From assembly GCF_014212135.1 (NCBI RefSeq), contig NZ_JACJVQ010000028.1, positions 1 to 64,000 of the forward strand: 64,000 nucleotides of DNA, in the 5' to 3' direction. This DNA is from Cohnella thailandensis. GTDB taxonomy: Bacteria; Bacillota; Bacilli; Paenibacillales; Paenibacillaceae. Shown here in pieces: positions 1 to 8,136 of this stretch; the stretch's first letter is position 1, and each line of letters opens with the position of its first letter. Under the pieces are notes generated by a model. The model had not been told where the DNA came from, did not search any database, and saw nothing but the letters and a program-made list of their open reading frames with translations. A program made the position numbers and the translations under genes.

Positions 1-5
1 AAAAA

Positions 6-119
6 TCGACTAACGGGGGCTCGAAGGTCGTGCTGGCGGTCGAGATAGTCGAAAAAATCGACTAACGGGGGTGCGAAGGTCGTGCTGGCGGTCGAGATAG
101 TCGAAAAAATCGACTAACG
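6..119. repeat. 52-bp tandem repeat, two full copies plus a partial third
   Basis: Two full units (6-57 and 58-109) are nearly identical, differing at about two positions near the middle. A third copy starts at 110 and breaks off after about 10 bases. At each junction TAGTCG and CGACTA flank a 7-base A-rich loop, so every unit can form a short hairpin. The array lies 3' of the Rieske oxygenase terminator and may continue to the left of the window. Two other intergenic arrays here (50961-51237 and 53323-53462) have the same period but different sequence. Confidence 0.9.
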
Positions 120-143
120 CCTAGTCGCGGAAGCGGCTGTGCT

Positions 144-185
144 AAAAAAAGCCGATCCAATCGCATAATGCGGAAGAATCGGCGC
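144..185 (-). terminator. Intrinsic terminator of the Rieske oxygenase gene
   Basis: GCCGAT (151-156) and ATCGGC (178-183) form the outer stem and CGCAT/ATGCG an inner one. On the minus strand the stem is followed by seven T residues. It lies just beyond the stop codon of the gene at 204-1187. Confidence 0.8.
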
Positions 186-203
186 TTCTTAGTTGCCAAA
201 CTA

Positions 204-1187
204 TCAAGCCGTGCCCAAAGTCACGCCCATCTTCTTTAGGTACTGGCGATAGGCGATGCTGACGCGGTCGCAGCGGAGGGAGAGCTCGGCCTGCAGGTCG
301 AGCGGCAGGTTCTCCGGCTTCTGGTTCTCGACGATCGGCTTGTCCTGCGCGAAAATCATGTCCTGGAACTCGACGATCTCCTCGTCGGTCGTGCCCGTGT
401 CGTAATTGAAGGAGAGGATGCCGTAGGCGACCGATTTGCCTTCTTCGACGGGACGAACGGTGAGCATGATCGTCATCAGGTTGCCGAGCTCGCGGTCGCG
501 CTTCGTAAAGCGCACGGTGAGCGGCTTAAGGATCTTGTACGTGTAATAGACGTGCTTCGCTTGGCCGGAGCCGTCCGGATCGGGCTGGTACACCGCGATC
601 TCCTCCGAGCGAATGCCGTCCTCTTCTTCTACCATGCGGTAATCGCCGATCTCCGCATGATCCGGCATGCCGAGGTAACCCTGGTGGATAAAGGCGAGAT
701 GGCCGACATCGAGGAAATTCTCGACGATCCGAGGAGGATTGGCGTTAACCTCTTGCGGTCCCCAGATCACATTGCGAAAGCTCGGATCTTCATCCTCGGG
801 GTAAGAGACGAGCGGAGGCTCGCCGCCGCTTAGGTTAACCCAGACGAGACCGTACTTCTCGACGCAGGAGAACTTCTTGGCTCTGGCCTTCAGGGGGATG
901 GCTTGTCCCTCCGGAAGCTGGGGAATCTTCGCGCATGCTCCGTCGGTATTGTATTCCCATTCATGATAAGGGCACACCAGACGGCCCTCCCTGATGCAGC
1001 CTAAGGAAAGGGCGGCTCCGCGGTGGACGCACAGGTCGGAGAAGGCGTGGACCCCTTCCTCCGTACGGAACAAAACGAGTCTCTCGCGAAGAACGACGAT
1101 CGGAACGGGGCGGTCCTGAAGGTCGGAAGAACGGCAGGCGACGATCCACTCATTCGCCAGCACGGGATCGAGTTGAGTATTCGGCAT
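204..1187 (-). CDS. Rieske [2Fe-2S] aromatic-ring-type oxygenase, terminal component
   Basis: This 327-residue protein has the two-domain layout of Rieske non-heme iron oxygenases. Near residues 53-75, CVHRG and CPYHEWEY supply the Cys-x-His and Cys-x-x-His ligands of a Rieske cluster. Near residues 155-170, NFLDVGHLAFIH fits the Asp/His/His site of the mononuclear catalytic iron. Such enzymes hydroxylate or O/N-demethylate aromatic or heterocyclic substrates and need a separate reductase, which is not encoded nearby. The gene is divergent from an NCS2 nucleobase permease, so a heterocyclic substrate is possible, but this is only context. The start is the ATG at 1187, with GAGGACACC a short way upstream. 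Confidence 0.85.
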   Translation of the reverse strand: MPNTQLDPVLANEWIVACRSSDLQDRPVPIVVLRERLVLFRTEEGVHAFSDLCVHRGAALSLGCIREGRLVCPYHEWEYNTDGACAKIPQLPEGQAIPLKARAKKFSCVEKYGLVWVNLSGGEPPLVSYPEDEDPSFRNVIWGPQEVNANPPRIVENFLDVGHLAFIHQGYLGMPDHAEIGDYRMVEEEDGIRSEEIAVYQPDPDGSGQAKHVYYTYKILKPLTVRFTKRDRELGNLMTIMLTVRPVEEGKSVAYGILSFNYDTGTTDEEIVEFQDMIFAQDKPIVENQKPENLPLDLQAELSLRCDRVSIAYRQYLKKMGVTLGTA

Positions 1188-1338
1188 AAGGTGTCCTCTT
1201 TTCCAGTCGTCTAAATGCGAACGTTTAATAACATTCTACAATTTATTGTACGTAAAAATCTATACTTTTCACGAAAAGTCCACTATAATCAAACGGTCGT
1301 TACTTTTTTAACCCATGAGGAGGTCTCAAACGAGCATT

Positions 1339-2673
1339 ATGCAGGAACAACAGAGAACAGCGCAAAGCAGCGGTTTATTGGTCGGAGTCGACGACAAGAT
1401 CGGCACCGGCAAAGCTTTCTTGCTCGGACTTCAGCACGTTCTGGCGATGGACCTATACATTGCCCCCATCATTATCGCCGGATTGCTCGGATTAAGCGGC
1501 GGAGACACCTCATTCTTCATCCAAATGTGCTTCCTGGCGACGGGGATCGGTACGCTGATCCAGACGGGGATCTTCATGCGGCTCCCGGTCGTTCAAGGCC
1601 CTTCCTATATTCCTATCGGCGCGATGGCCGCCATCGGCAATAAGCTCGGTTTGGCCGCGATGACGGGCAGCCTACTGCCGGGCGCTCTGCTTATCGCCGT
1701 TCTCGGCTTGCCGCTCAAGTGGTTCGCCAAGGCCGTTCGCAAAGTCATTCCCCCGATCGTCGGCGGTACCGTTATCATGGTCGTCGGCGTCACTTTGATT
1801 CCATCCGCGATGAACAGCATCTTCATCGCCCCCGGCAACCTCGGCAATAACGTGACGATCGCCGGCGTCTCCGCGGCCGTTCTCGTCGTCTGCATGCTGC
1901 TAGGCAGCAAGCTGAAGCGCGGCGGCACGCTGTTCCGTCTTCTCTCCGTTATCGTCGCGATCGTCGTCGGCACGATCGTCGCTTCCTTCTTCGGCACGGT
2001 AGATTTCTCTCCGGTTCGAGACGCGAGCTGGTTCAAGCTTCCGGAGCTGTTCCCGTTCGGCGCGCCTACCTTCGATCTTAGCGCCGTTCTTACGATGGCG
2101 ATCGTGTACTTGATCGTCCTCATCGAAACGACGGGCACCTGGTTCGTCGTCTCCTCGGTAACGGGCAGCGAGCTGACCGAGAAGCGCCTCAATCGCGGCG
2201 CGTTCGGCGAAGGCCTCGGCTGCTTCGTCGGTTCGATGTTCGGCGGCTCTCCTATGACGGGCTATTCCTCCAATGCGGGCCTTATCGCCGTGACGGGCGT
2301 CGCCAGCCGCATGGCTATTATGGCCGGCGGAATCATCCTGCTCGCGCTTGGCCTCATTCCGAAGCTGTCCGTGCTGATCACCTGCATTCCGGAACCGGTC
2401 ATCAACGGGATTTTCGCCATCGTCTGCGTCGCTATCCTGATGAACGGCATGAAGGTCATCCAGCCGCTGAAGATCGACGACCGCAACATGATGATCGTGG
2501 GCATTCCGATCGCGCTGACGCTCGGCCTTACGGTATTCCCGAAGGACGTGCTCAATACGCTTCCGGATATCGCCAATTACATTCTGTCCTCGGGAACGGC
2601 CGTCGGCGCTATCGCCGCGCTGGTGCTTAACTTGATCATCCCTAAGGGCAAAGAAGAGAAAAACGAAGGATAG
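1339..2673 (+). CDS. NCS2-family nucleobase permease (xanthine/uracil type)
   Basis: This is a 444-residue polytopic membrane protein of the NCS2 (nucleobase:cation symporter-2) family. Family marks are QHVLAM near the N-terminus, the QGPS-containing segment VQGPSYIPIGAMAAIG, and the late SPMTGYSSNAGL stretch. It probably imports a purine or pyrimidine base with a cation. The start is uncertain. ATG 1339 has GAGGAGG (1317-1323) unusually far upstream, while the in-frame ATG at 1315 has no ribosome binding site and itself overlaps that motif. A TATAAT at 1284-1289 may be its -10 box. The divergent Rieske gene and the guanine-class riboswitch downstream make a purine substrate plausible, but the exact base cannot be read from sequence. 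Confidence 0.85.
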   Translation: MQEQQRTAQSSGLLVGVDDKIGTGKAFLLGLQHVLAMDLYIAPIIIAGLLGLSGGDTSFFIQMCFLATGIGTLIQTGIFMRLPVVQGPSYIPIGAMAAIGNKLGLAAMTGSLLPGALLIAVLGLPLKWFAKAVRKVIPPIVGGTVIMVVGVTLIPSAMNSIFIAPGNLGNNVTIAGVSAAVLVVCMLLGSKLKRGGTLFRLLSVIVAIVVGTIVASFFGTVDFSPVRDASWFKLPELFPFGAPTFDLSAVLTMAIVYLIVLIETTGTWFVVSSVTGSELTEKRLNRGAFGEGLGCFVGSMFGGSPMTGYSSNAGLIAVTGVASRMAIMAGGIILLALGLIPKLSVLITCIPEPVINGIFAIVCVAILMNGMKVIQPLKIDDRNMMIVGIPIALTLGLTVFPKDVLNTLPDIANYILSSGTAVGAIAALVLNLIIPKGKEEKNEG

Positions 2674-2781
2674 ATCGGCTTTAACGAGGTTAATGTTCGG
2701 GTTTGAGGGTATTTGCAGGGCTACAGATTCTAAACGCCACTAACTACCTCTTCAAAATCGAATGATTTAGCTATCATCTGC

Positions 2782-2810
2782 TTGACGCGTACGGATTTAT
2801 CGGTTAGCAT
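2782..2810 (+). promoter_or_regulatory. Candidate sigma-A promoter of the riboswitch-controlled oxidoreductase
   Basis: TTGACG (2782-2787) is followed after 17 bases by TAGCAT (2805-2810). Transcription would start near 2817, about 55 bases before the purine aptamer. The -10 box is a weak match. Confidence 0.45.
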
Positions 2811-2871
2811 TTGAGGTGCGGCATGATTTAATCGATGCGACTAAGCGCGATGCCGAACATTCACATTCATC

Positions 2872-2946
2872 ATTCCTTCGTATATCCTCGGCGATACGGG
2901 CCGAGAGTCTCTACCGGGAACCGCAAATTCCCGACTACGACGGATG
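2872..2946 (+). ncRNA. Purine riboswitch aptamer, guanine class
   Basis: All landmarks of the purine aptamer are present in order. P1 pairs CCTTCGT with ACGACGG (one mismatch). P2 pairs CTCGGC with GCCGAG around loop GATACGG. The joining segment is GTCTCTACC, P3 is GGGAA/TTCCC around loop CCGCAAA, and the 3' junction is GACTACG. The C in GACTACG occupies the position that pairs with the ligand, which marks guanine/hypoxanthine-type rather than adenine-type aptamers. It lies about 100 bases upstream of the FAD oxidoreductase. Confidence 0.9.
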
Positions 2947-2990
2947 TGGGATCGCTTTTCTCACACCCGCTCGCGGTCAGGAATTTTTTT
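2926..2990 (+). terminator. Riboswitch terminator overlapping the aptamer
   Basis: AATTCCCGAC (2926-2935) pairs with GTCAGGAATT (2976-2985) with one mismatch. An inner stem pairs GGATGTGGGA with TCTCACACCC, and a T run (to 2990) follows. The left arm is the 3' strand of P3 plus the J3/1 strand of the aptamer. A ligand-bound aptamer would therefore compete with the terminator, predicting activation by the ligand. Confidence 0.7.
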
Positions 2991-3045
2991 GTTCTCTCGC
3001 GGCCATGGGCGGCACATGATTTCCTTAGTAGGAGGATGACACCAC

Positions 3046-4503
3046 ATGAATCGATACGATGTCGTTGTTGTCGGTGCCGGCCCGGCCGGTATTTTCGCTT
3101 GCTATGAGCTCACCCGCAAAGCCCCGGATCTTAAGGTTCTTCTCGTAGACAAAGGCCATGAGATCCGCCGGCGCAGCTGCCCCATTCTGGAGGAGAAAAT
3201 CAAGCTATGCCCTCCGGCCGCAGGCAAGAAGGAATTCGCCGGCTGCCTGCCCGCATGTTCGATCACGGCCGGCTTCGGAGGCGCGGGAGCTTACAGCGAC
3301 GGCAAATTCAACATCACCACGGAGTTCGGAGGCTGGCTGACCGATTATCTGCCGGCATCCCAGGTTCTCTCGCTGATCAAGTACGTGGACGAGGTCAACC
3401 TGGAGCACGGCGCGACTCCGGCGATTACCGATCCGACCACGGATACGGTGCGCGGCATCGAGCAGAGGGCTTACGCGGCGGGACTGAAGCTGCTGCGGGC
3501 GCAGGTTCGCCACTTGGGCACGGAGCAGAACCTGGAGATCATGAAGTCTATCGCGGATTACCTGAGCACTCGCGTGGAGATGCGGTTCAAGACGGAAGTC
3601 GACGATCTGATCACGGTGAAAATAGACGGGAAGCACAAGACGACCGGCATTCGGCTGAAGAACGGGGAAGAGATCGAAGCGGATACCGTGGTCATCGCCC
3701 CCGGACGGGACGGATCGGCTTGGCTGACGGAGGTGCTGAAGAAGCGCCGCCTGAAAATGTACAACAACCAGGTGGACGTCGGCGTTCGCGTCGAGACGTC
3801 CGACGTGGTCATGCGCGAGATCAACGAGAACCTGTACGAAGGCAAGTTCGTCTTCAACACCTCGGTCGGCACGCGGGTCCGCACGTTCTGCAGCAACCCT
3901 TCGGGCCACGTCGTCGTCGAGAACCACAGCGGCGTCATGGCGGCGAACGGGCACGCGTTCAAGGATCCGGCGCTCGGCTCGAGCAACACGAACTTCGCGC
4001 TGCTCGTCTCCCACAAGTTCACGGAGCCGTTCGACAAGCCTAACGAATACGCACGCGAGATCTGCAAGCGCGCGAACGACCTGTCTAACGGAGGCGTCAT
4101 CGTGCAGAAGTACGGCGATATCCTGAGAGGCCGCCGCTCCACGGAAGCCCGCATCAAGGAAGGGTTCCTCGAGCCGACGCTGAAGGAGGCCGTGCCGGGC
4201 GATCTGGGGCTGGTGCTTCCGTACGTCACGATGAAGAGCTTGATCGAGATGGTCGAAGCTCTCGACAAGGTAACGCCGGGCATCGCGTCCGAGCATACGC
4301 TGTTCTACGGCGTGGAAGCGAAATTCTACTCCGCCCGTCCGCAACTGACGGAGAAGCTGGAGACCGAGATCGACGGTCTCTACTGCGGCGGAGACGGAGC
4401 GGGCGTGACCCGCGGCCTCGCGCAAGCGGGCGCGGCGGGCGTCTGGATCGCGCGGGCGATCGCCGAGAAGGCGGGCGTCAAGCCTCAGCCTGCGAACGTG
4501 TAA
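3046..4503 (+). CDS. Uncharacterised FAD-dependent dehydrogenase (COG2509-like)
   Basis: This 485-residue protein begins with a dinucleotide-binding motif, VVGAGPAGIFACYEL (residues 7-21), and ends with a second FAD contact region, GLYCGGDGAGVTRGLAQAGA. It resembles the broadly conserved but functionally unassigned FAD-dependent dehydrogenases of COG2509. Cysteines in the CPACSITAGFGGAGAYSDG region lie where this family carries a conserved cluster of residues after the FAD fold. The start ATG has GTAGGAGGATG upstream. The gene is monocistronic: a purine riboswitch precedes it and a strong terminator follows. The riboswitch suggests a role linked to purine levels; the substrate is unknown. Confidence 0.8.
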   Translation: MNRYDVVVVGAGPAGIFACYELTRKAPDLKVLLVDKGHEIRRRSCPILEEKIKLCPPAAGKKEFAGCLPACSITAGFGGAGAYSDGKFNITTEFGGWLTDYLPASQVLSLIKYVDEVNLEHGATPAITDPTTDTVRGIEQRAYAAGLKLLRAQVRHLGTEQNLEIMKSIADYLSTRVEMRFKTEVDDLITVKIDGKHKTTGIRLKNGEEIEADTVVIAPGRDGSAWLTEVLKKRRLKMYNNQVDVGVRVETSDVVMREINENLYEGKFVFNTSVGTRVRTFCSNPSGHVVVENHSGVMAANGHAFKDPALGSSNTNFALLVSHKFTEPFDKPNEYAREICKRANDLSNGGVIVQKYGDILRGRRSTEARIKEGFLEPTLKEAVPGDLGLVLPYVTMKSLIEMVEALDKVTPGIASEHTLFYGVEAKFYSARPQLTEKLETEIDGLYCGGDGAGVTRGLAQAGAAGVWIARAIAEKAGVKPQPANV

Positions 4504-4515
4504 CGATAGATCAGG

Positions 4516-4562
4516 ACCTTCTTTCCGAAGCGGGCTTCATCGCTTCGGAGGGAAGGTTTTTT
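4516..4562 (+). terminator. Intrinsic terminator after the FAD dehydrogenase
   Basis: ACCTTCTTTCCGAAGC (4516-4531) pairs with GCTTCGGAGGGAAGGT (4541-4556) and is followed by six or seven T residues. Confidence 0.9.
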
Positions 4563-4566
4563 GTTG

Positions 4567-4644
4567 AATGTGGTGCAATCCGCGCATTGCTTGGTTTCGC
4601 AACCCGCATTCCCGCCGAAGTGGTGCACCCGATGCACCACATTA
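4567..4644. repeat. Intergenic inverted repeat built on GTGGTGCA
   Basis: AATGTGGTGCA (4567-4577) is inverted as TGCACCACATT (4633-4643). A second direct copy of GTGGTGCA (4620-4627) makes a perfect 8-bp hairpin with TGCACCAC (4633-4640). The two direct copies are 50 bases apart. No gene was found here; the function is unknown. Confidence 0.6.
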
Positions 4645-4791
4645 GCCACCCCCGAGCCGGCCGATGGTTGCGTCGCGCTGCCGATCAAACAGCCTCATTG
4701 CCTTGTCAGGAACAGCTCCGCTAAAGCTCTACCCGGGCGGGTTTGCATTTTCTATCTTAAAAAAACAAACATCTCCCCCTAATTAACTTAA

Positions 4792-4820
4792 TTGTTCAGG
4801 ATAACCAAAGCGATCATAAT
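4792..4820 (+). promoter_or_regulatory. Candidate promoter of the first sugar ABC operon
   Basis: TTGTTC (4792-4797) is separated by 17 bases from CATAAT (4815-4820), 37 bases before the binding-protein start codon. Confidence 0.5.
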
Positions 4821-4856
4821 AAAGCCCGTAGACAACCTGAAGGGGGAAAGAACGAA

Positions 4857-6242
4857 ATGAAAAACGGCAAAAAAGTACTTGGAGTCGTTACCGTAGCGGG
4901 CCTGCTCGCGGCGAGCCTGTCGGCTTGCGGATCCTCCAATGAAAACGACGGCAACAGCGCGGCGAGCCCGGAGCCTTCCGCCTCCGCCTCCGCGTCCGCT
5001 CCCGCTTCCTCTCCCGCGGCTTCCGAAAGCTCCGGCGAGAAAGTCACGATCACGTTCCAGAACATTTATCCGGACTCTTCCGATCCTAAGTACCAGATGC
5101 TTCACAAGATCGTAAGCGATTACGAAGCGGCTCACCCGAACGTCAAGATCGAGCTGGACTCCCTGAACACCGACCAACAGAAGCTGAAGCTCAAGACGCA
5201 AGCGGCTTCCAAGGAAGTTCCGGACATCACGATCGTCAACCCGAAGGCGCAGATGCAGCCGTTCGTCGACGCGGACCTATTCGCTCCGCTGAACGACATG
5301 GTGAAGCAGAACGGCCTGGCCGACACGTTCCAAACGGGCATTCTCGATCCTTATACGTTCAACGGCAACCTGTACGCGCTGCCTGACGGCAACAACATCG
5401 GCGTCCTTTACTACAACAAGTCGCTGTTCCAGCAAGCCGGCATCGCGAACCCGCCGACGACGTTCGAAGAGCTCGTGGCGGACGTCAAAATCCTGAAGGA
5501 GAAGGGCATTACCCCGCTCGCGATCGGCGAGAAGGATTCCTGGACCGGCTCCTTCCTGTTCATGAACATCCTGCTCCGCACGTACGGCCCGGGCTTCCTG
5601 CAAGACGTGACGGACGGCAAGACGACGTTCGAGGACCCGGCCTTCCTGGAAGCGGTCAAGGCGTTCGAGGATCTCGTCAAGGCCGGCGCGTTCCAAGACG
5701 GCGCGACTTCCTTCGACTACAACGCGGGCGAGAACCTGTTCAAGACGGGCAAGTCGGCAATGTATTACATGGGCTCCTGGGCGACCGGCGGCATCGAGAC
5801 CGCCGAAGTGAGCAAGGACGGCAACGTCGGCGTCTTCAAGTTCCCTACGGTGGGCGGCAAGGGCGATCCGGACGAATACATGCTCGCGCCGGGCTCCGCG
5901 TTCGCGGTCTCCAAGAACAGCAAGCATCTGAACGAGACGCTCGACTTCCTGAACTACTTCATGCTGAACTATCCGAAGGAGCTGTTCGGCCTGAAGGGCG
6001 CGGTCGGCCTGGCTCAGAAGGTCGAAGGCGACTTCAAGGCGGCCGGGTACTCCGACATGGCGGTTACGGTTCTCGACCTGTTCAAGACCGTAAAAGGCGG
6101 CGACCTGAGCTTCGACAACACGATGAACCCGGCGACTTCCCAGGTTCACCTGTCCAGCATCCAGAACCTGTTCGTTACTCCGGACACGGATCCCGCGGCG
6201 GTGGCCAAGGAACACCAACAAGCTTACGAAGACAACAAATAA
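4857..6242 (+). CDS. Extracellular sugar-binding lipoprotein (ABC importer, family 1)
   Basis: This 461-residue protein has a lipoprotein signal peptide with lipobox LSAC at about residues 20-23, then a Ser/Ala/Pro-rich linker. The mature part looks like a family 1 (MalE/UgpB-type) solute-binding protein: it has the YALPDGNNIGVLYYNKSLF region and the late FAVSKNSKH stretch typical of sugar binders. It would capture a sugar or oligosaccharide at the outer membrane face and deliver it to the permeases encoded next. A GC-rich hairpin lies between this gene and the first permease. No ATPase is encoded; a shared MsmX-type ATPase elsewhere is the usual solution in this group. Confidence 0.9.
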   Translation: MKNGKKVLGVVTVAGLLAASLSACGSSNENDGNSAASPEPSASASASAPASSPAASESSGEKVTITFQNIYPDSSDPKYQMLHKIVSDYEAAHPNVKIELDSLNTDQQKLKLKTQAASKEVPDITIVNPKAQMQPFVDADLFAPLNDMVKQNGLADTFQTGILDPYTFNGNLYALPDGNNIGVLYYNKSLFQQAGIANPPTTFEELVADVKILKEKGITPLAIGEKDSWTGSFLFMNILLRTYGPGFLQDVTDGKTTFEDPAFLEAVKAFEDLVKAGAFQDGATSFDYNAGENLFKTGKSAMYYMGSWATGGIETAEVSKDGNVGVFKFPTVGGKGDPDEYMLAPGSAFAVSKNSKHLNETLDFLNYFMLNYPKELFGLKGAVGLAQKVEGDFKAAGYSDMAVTVLDLFKTVKGGDLSFDNTMNPATSQVHLSSIQNLFVTPDTDPAAVAKEHQQAYEDNK

Positions 6243-6259
6243 TAGATTCCGTTCGGCTT

Positions 6260-6292
6260 GACGGAAGGGGGCGCCCGCGCTCCCCTTTCGTC
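6260..6292 (+). terminator. Intercistronic hairpin between binding protein and permease
   Basis: GACGGAAGGGG (6260-6270) pairs with CCCCTTTCGTC (6282-6292). No T run follows, so it is more likely an mRNA-stabilising or partial-attenuation hairpin that lets the binding protein be made in excess. Confidence 0.6.
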
Positions 6293-6324
6293 ATCGTCCG
6301 GGAAGCATGAAGGAGGCGTAAGCC

Positions 6325-7227
6325 TTGAAAGTGTTGAAGGTGTCCAACTGGACGATCGCGGCGTTCGTGCTGCCGTGTCTAATCATATACATCGGTCTCG
6401 TGTTCGTGCCGATTGGCGTGTCCGTCTATACTTCCTTCCTGGATTGGAACGGAATCGTTCCGATCGGAATGGCCAAGCACGTCGGCTTCGATAATTACCA
6501 TCGCATGTTCACCGGCGACTCCGTGTTCTGGCCCTCCGTCCGGCGCACGTTCCTGCTCGCGGGCTTCTCCATGCTGATTCAGCTGCCGCTCGCGCTACTC
6601 GTTGCGATCCTGATCGGCCGCTACACCCGCAAGGCGAATTTTCTGGTCTCCAGCTACTTCCTTCCCGTCATCCTGTCCGTCGTCGTGATCGGGCAGCTGT
6701 GGAAGACGATTTACAACCCGGCCTCCCAAGGCGGCATGATCAATCAAATCCTCGACAAGATAGGGCTTCATTCGTGGACGCACAACTGGCTCACCGACCC
6801 CAAAGTGGCGATCTACGCCATCATCCTCGTCGGGTTATGGCAGTACCTCGGGTATCACCTGCTCATTCAGTTTACCGGGATTCAGAACATACCGGCCGAC
6901 ATCTACGAAGCCGCCAAGATAGACGGCGCCGATGGCTTCAAGGCCGATCGATATATTACGCTGCCCATGATCGTTCCGATCTTCAAGATCTCGTTCGTTC
7001 TATCCTTTATCGGTTCGCTTCAATCGTTCGACCTGATCATGGTCATGACGGGCGGGGGGCCGGCACATGCGACGGACGTCGTCGCCATGCACATGTACAA
7101 CATGTCGTTCCTATCCCAGAAGTACGGCTACGGAAGCGCGGTCGGGACGTTCCTCGTCGCGATGTGCCTGCTCGTCACCGTCTTGATCAACTTCGTTTTC
7201 AACCGGCTAGAGAAACGATACTCGTAA
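6325..7227 (+). CDS. Sugar ABC transporter permease (MalF type)
   Basis: This 300-residue protein has about six membrane helices and the EAA-loop region IYEAAKIDGADGFKADRYITLPM, which contacts the ATPase. This is typical of the MalF/UgpA permeases of carbohydrate importers. The start is the TTG at 6325, with AAGGAGG at 6311-6316; the nearby ATG at 6307 runs into a stop after a few codons. It lies between the binding protein and the second permease in one transcription unit. Confidence 0.9.
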   Translation: MKVLKVSNWTIAAFVLPCLIIYIGLVFVPIGVSVYTSFLDWNGIVPIGMAKHVGFDNYHRMFTGDSVFWPSVRRTFLLAGFSMLIQLPLALLVAILIGRYTRKANFLVSSYFLPVILSVVVIGQLWKTIYNPASQGGMINQILDKIGLHSWTHNWLTDPKVAIYAIILVGLWQYLGYHLLIQFTGIQNIPADIYEAAKIDGADGFKADRYITLPMIVPIFKISFVLSFIGSLQSFDLIMVMTGGGPAHATDVVAMHMYNMSFLSQKYGYGSAVGTFLVAMCLLVTVLINFVFNRLEKRYS

Positions 7228-7246
7228 AAAAGGAGGCGCTCCGCAC

Positions 7247-8128
7247 ATGAACCGATCCGCAACGCTGCAAGGCGCGAAGCCCGCCGTCCGATCTCCCAAG
7301 AAACGCTTGCCCGTCGCCAAGACCATCGTCTATATCATCTTCGGCATTCTTCTCGTCACGCAGCTTTACCCGCTGCTATGGCTGCTGATATACTCCCTTA
7401 AGACGAACGAGGAGATTCTCTCGGGCAGCTTCTTCGCCCTTCCGAAAGTAGCCCAATGGGTAAATTATAAGAACGCCCTCGGCGGAGGCAAGTACTGGGA
7501 CTACCTGACGAACAGCCTGCTCGTTACGACCGTAACGATGGCGTGCGTCATTGTCCTCGCCTCGTTGGCTGCGTTCGCCATTACGCGATTCCGCTGGAAG
7601 TACGGCCAGTACGTCATGCTGCTGTTCCTGCTCGGAATGATGATTCCGCTGCAAGCGACGCTGCTCCCGATCATGGTCATATTCAGTAATATGGACATCC
7701 TTAACACCAGGCTGAGCTTGATCCTGCCGTACATCGCCTTCCAGACGCCGATCGCGGTGTTCATCATGAGCGGCTTCATGAAGACGATCCCGACGGAGAT
7801 CGAGGAGTCCGCCATCATCGACGGAGCGGGCGTTCTGAGGATTTTTCGCAGCATCGTGCTTCCGGTCTCGATCCCGCCGATCATGACGGTGTGCATCTTG
7901 ACCTTCATCAACATTTGGAACGAATACGTGCTCGCCGCGACGTTCATCTCCAAGGAGAGCCTGAAGACGCTTCCGTTCGGGGTCAACAGCTTCGTCAGCC
8001 AGTATTCCGTCAATTATGGGGCGATCGGCGCGTTCCTCGTGCTCGGGGCGCTTCCGGTGATCATCATTTACTTCTTGCTTGCCGAGAAGATTACCAAAGG
8101 CATGGTGGCCGGCGCCGTCAAAGGGTGA
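7247..8128 (+). CDS. Sugar ABC transporter permease (MalG type)
   Basis: This 293-residue partner permease has the EAA motif region EIEESAIIDGAGVLRIFRSIVLP and the usual MalG-like C-terminus EKITKGMVAGAVKG. A positively charged N-terminus precedes the first membrane helix. An AAAAAAGGAGG ribosome binding site lies before ATG 7247. With the preceding gene it would form the heterodimeric channel of the importer. The kinase gene follows after 8 bases. Confidence 0.9.
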   Translation: MNRSATLQGAKPAVRSPKKRLPVAKTIVYIIFGILLVTQLYPLLWLLIYSLKTNEEILSGSFFALPKVAQWVNYKNALGGGKYWDYLTNSLLVTTVTMACVIVLASLAAFAITRFRWKYGQYVMLLFLLGMMIPLQATLLPIMVIFSNMDILNTRLSLILPYIAFQTPIAVFIMSGFMKTIPTEIEESAIIDGAGVLRIFRSIVLPVSIPPIMTVCILTFINIWNEYVLAATFISKESLKTLPFGVNSFVSQYSVNYGAIGAFLVLGALPVIIIYFLLAEKITKGMVAGAVKG

Positions 8129-8136
8129 TCGTTGCA

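Noticed and set aside
3205-4425. Long antisense open frame (406 codons) opposite the FAD dehydrogenase
   Set aside because: It is a shadow of high-GC codon bias; the sense frame has the recognisable FAD-binding motifs and a good ribosome binding site.
7891-8136. N-terminal extension of the first sensor kinase
   Set aside because: The frame is open through the permease gene, but the ATG at 8137 begins the normal membrane-anchored kinase and the extension has no family resemblance.
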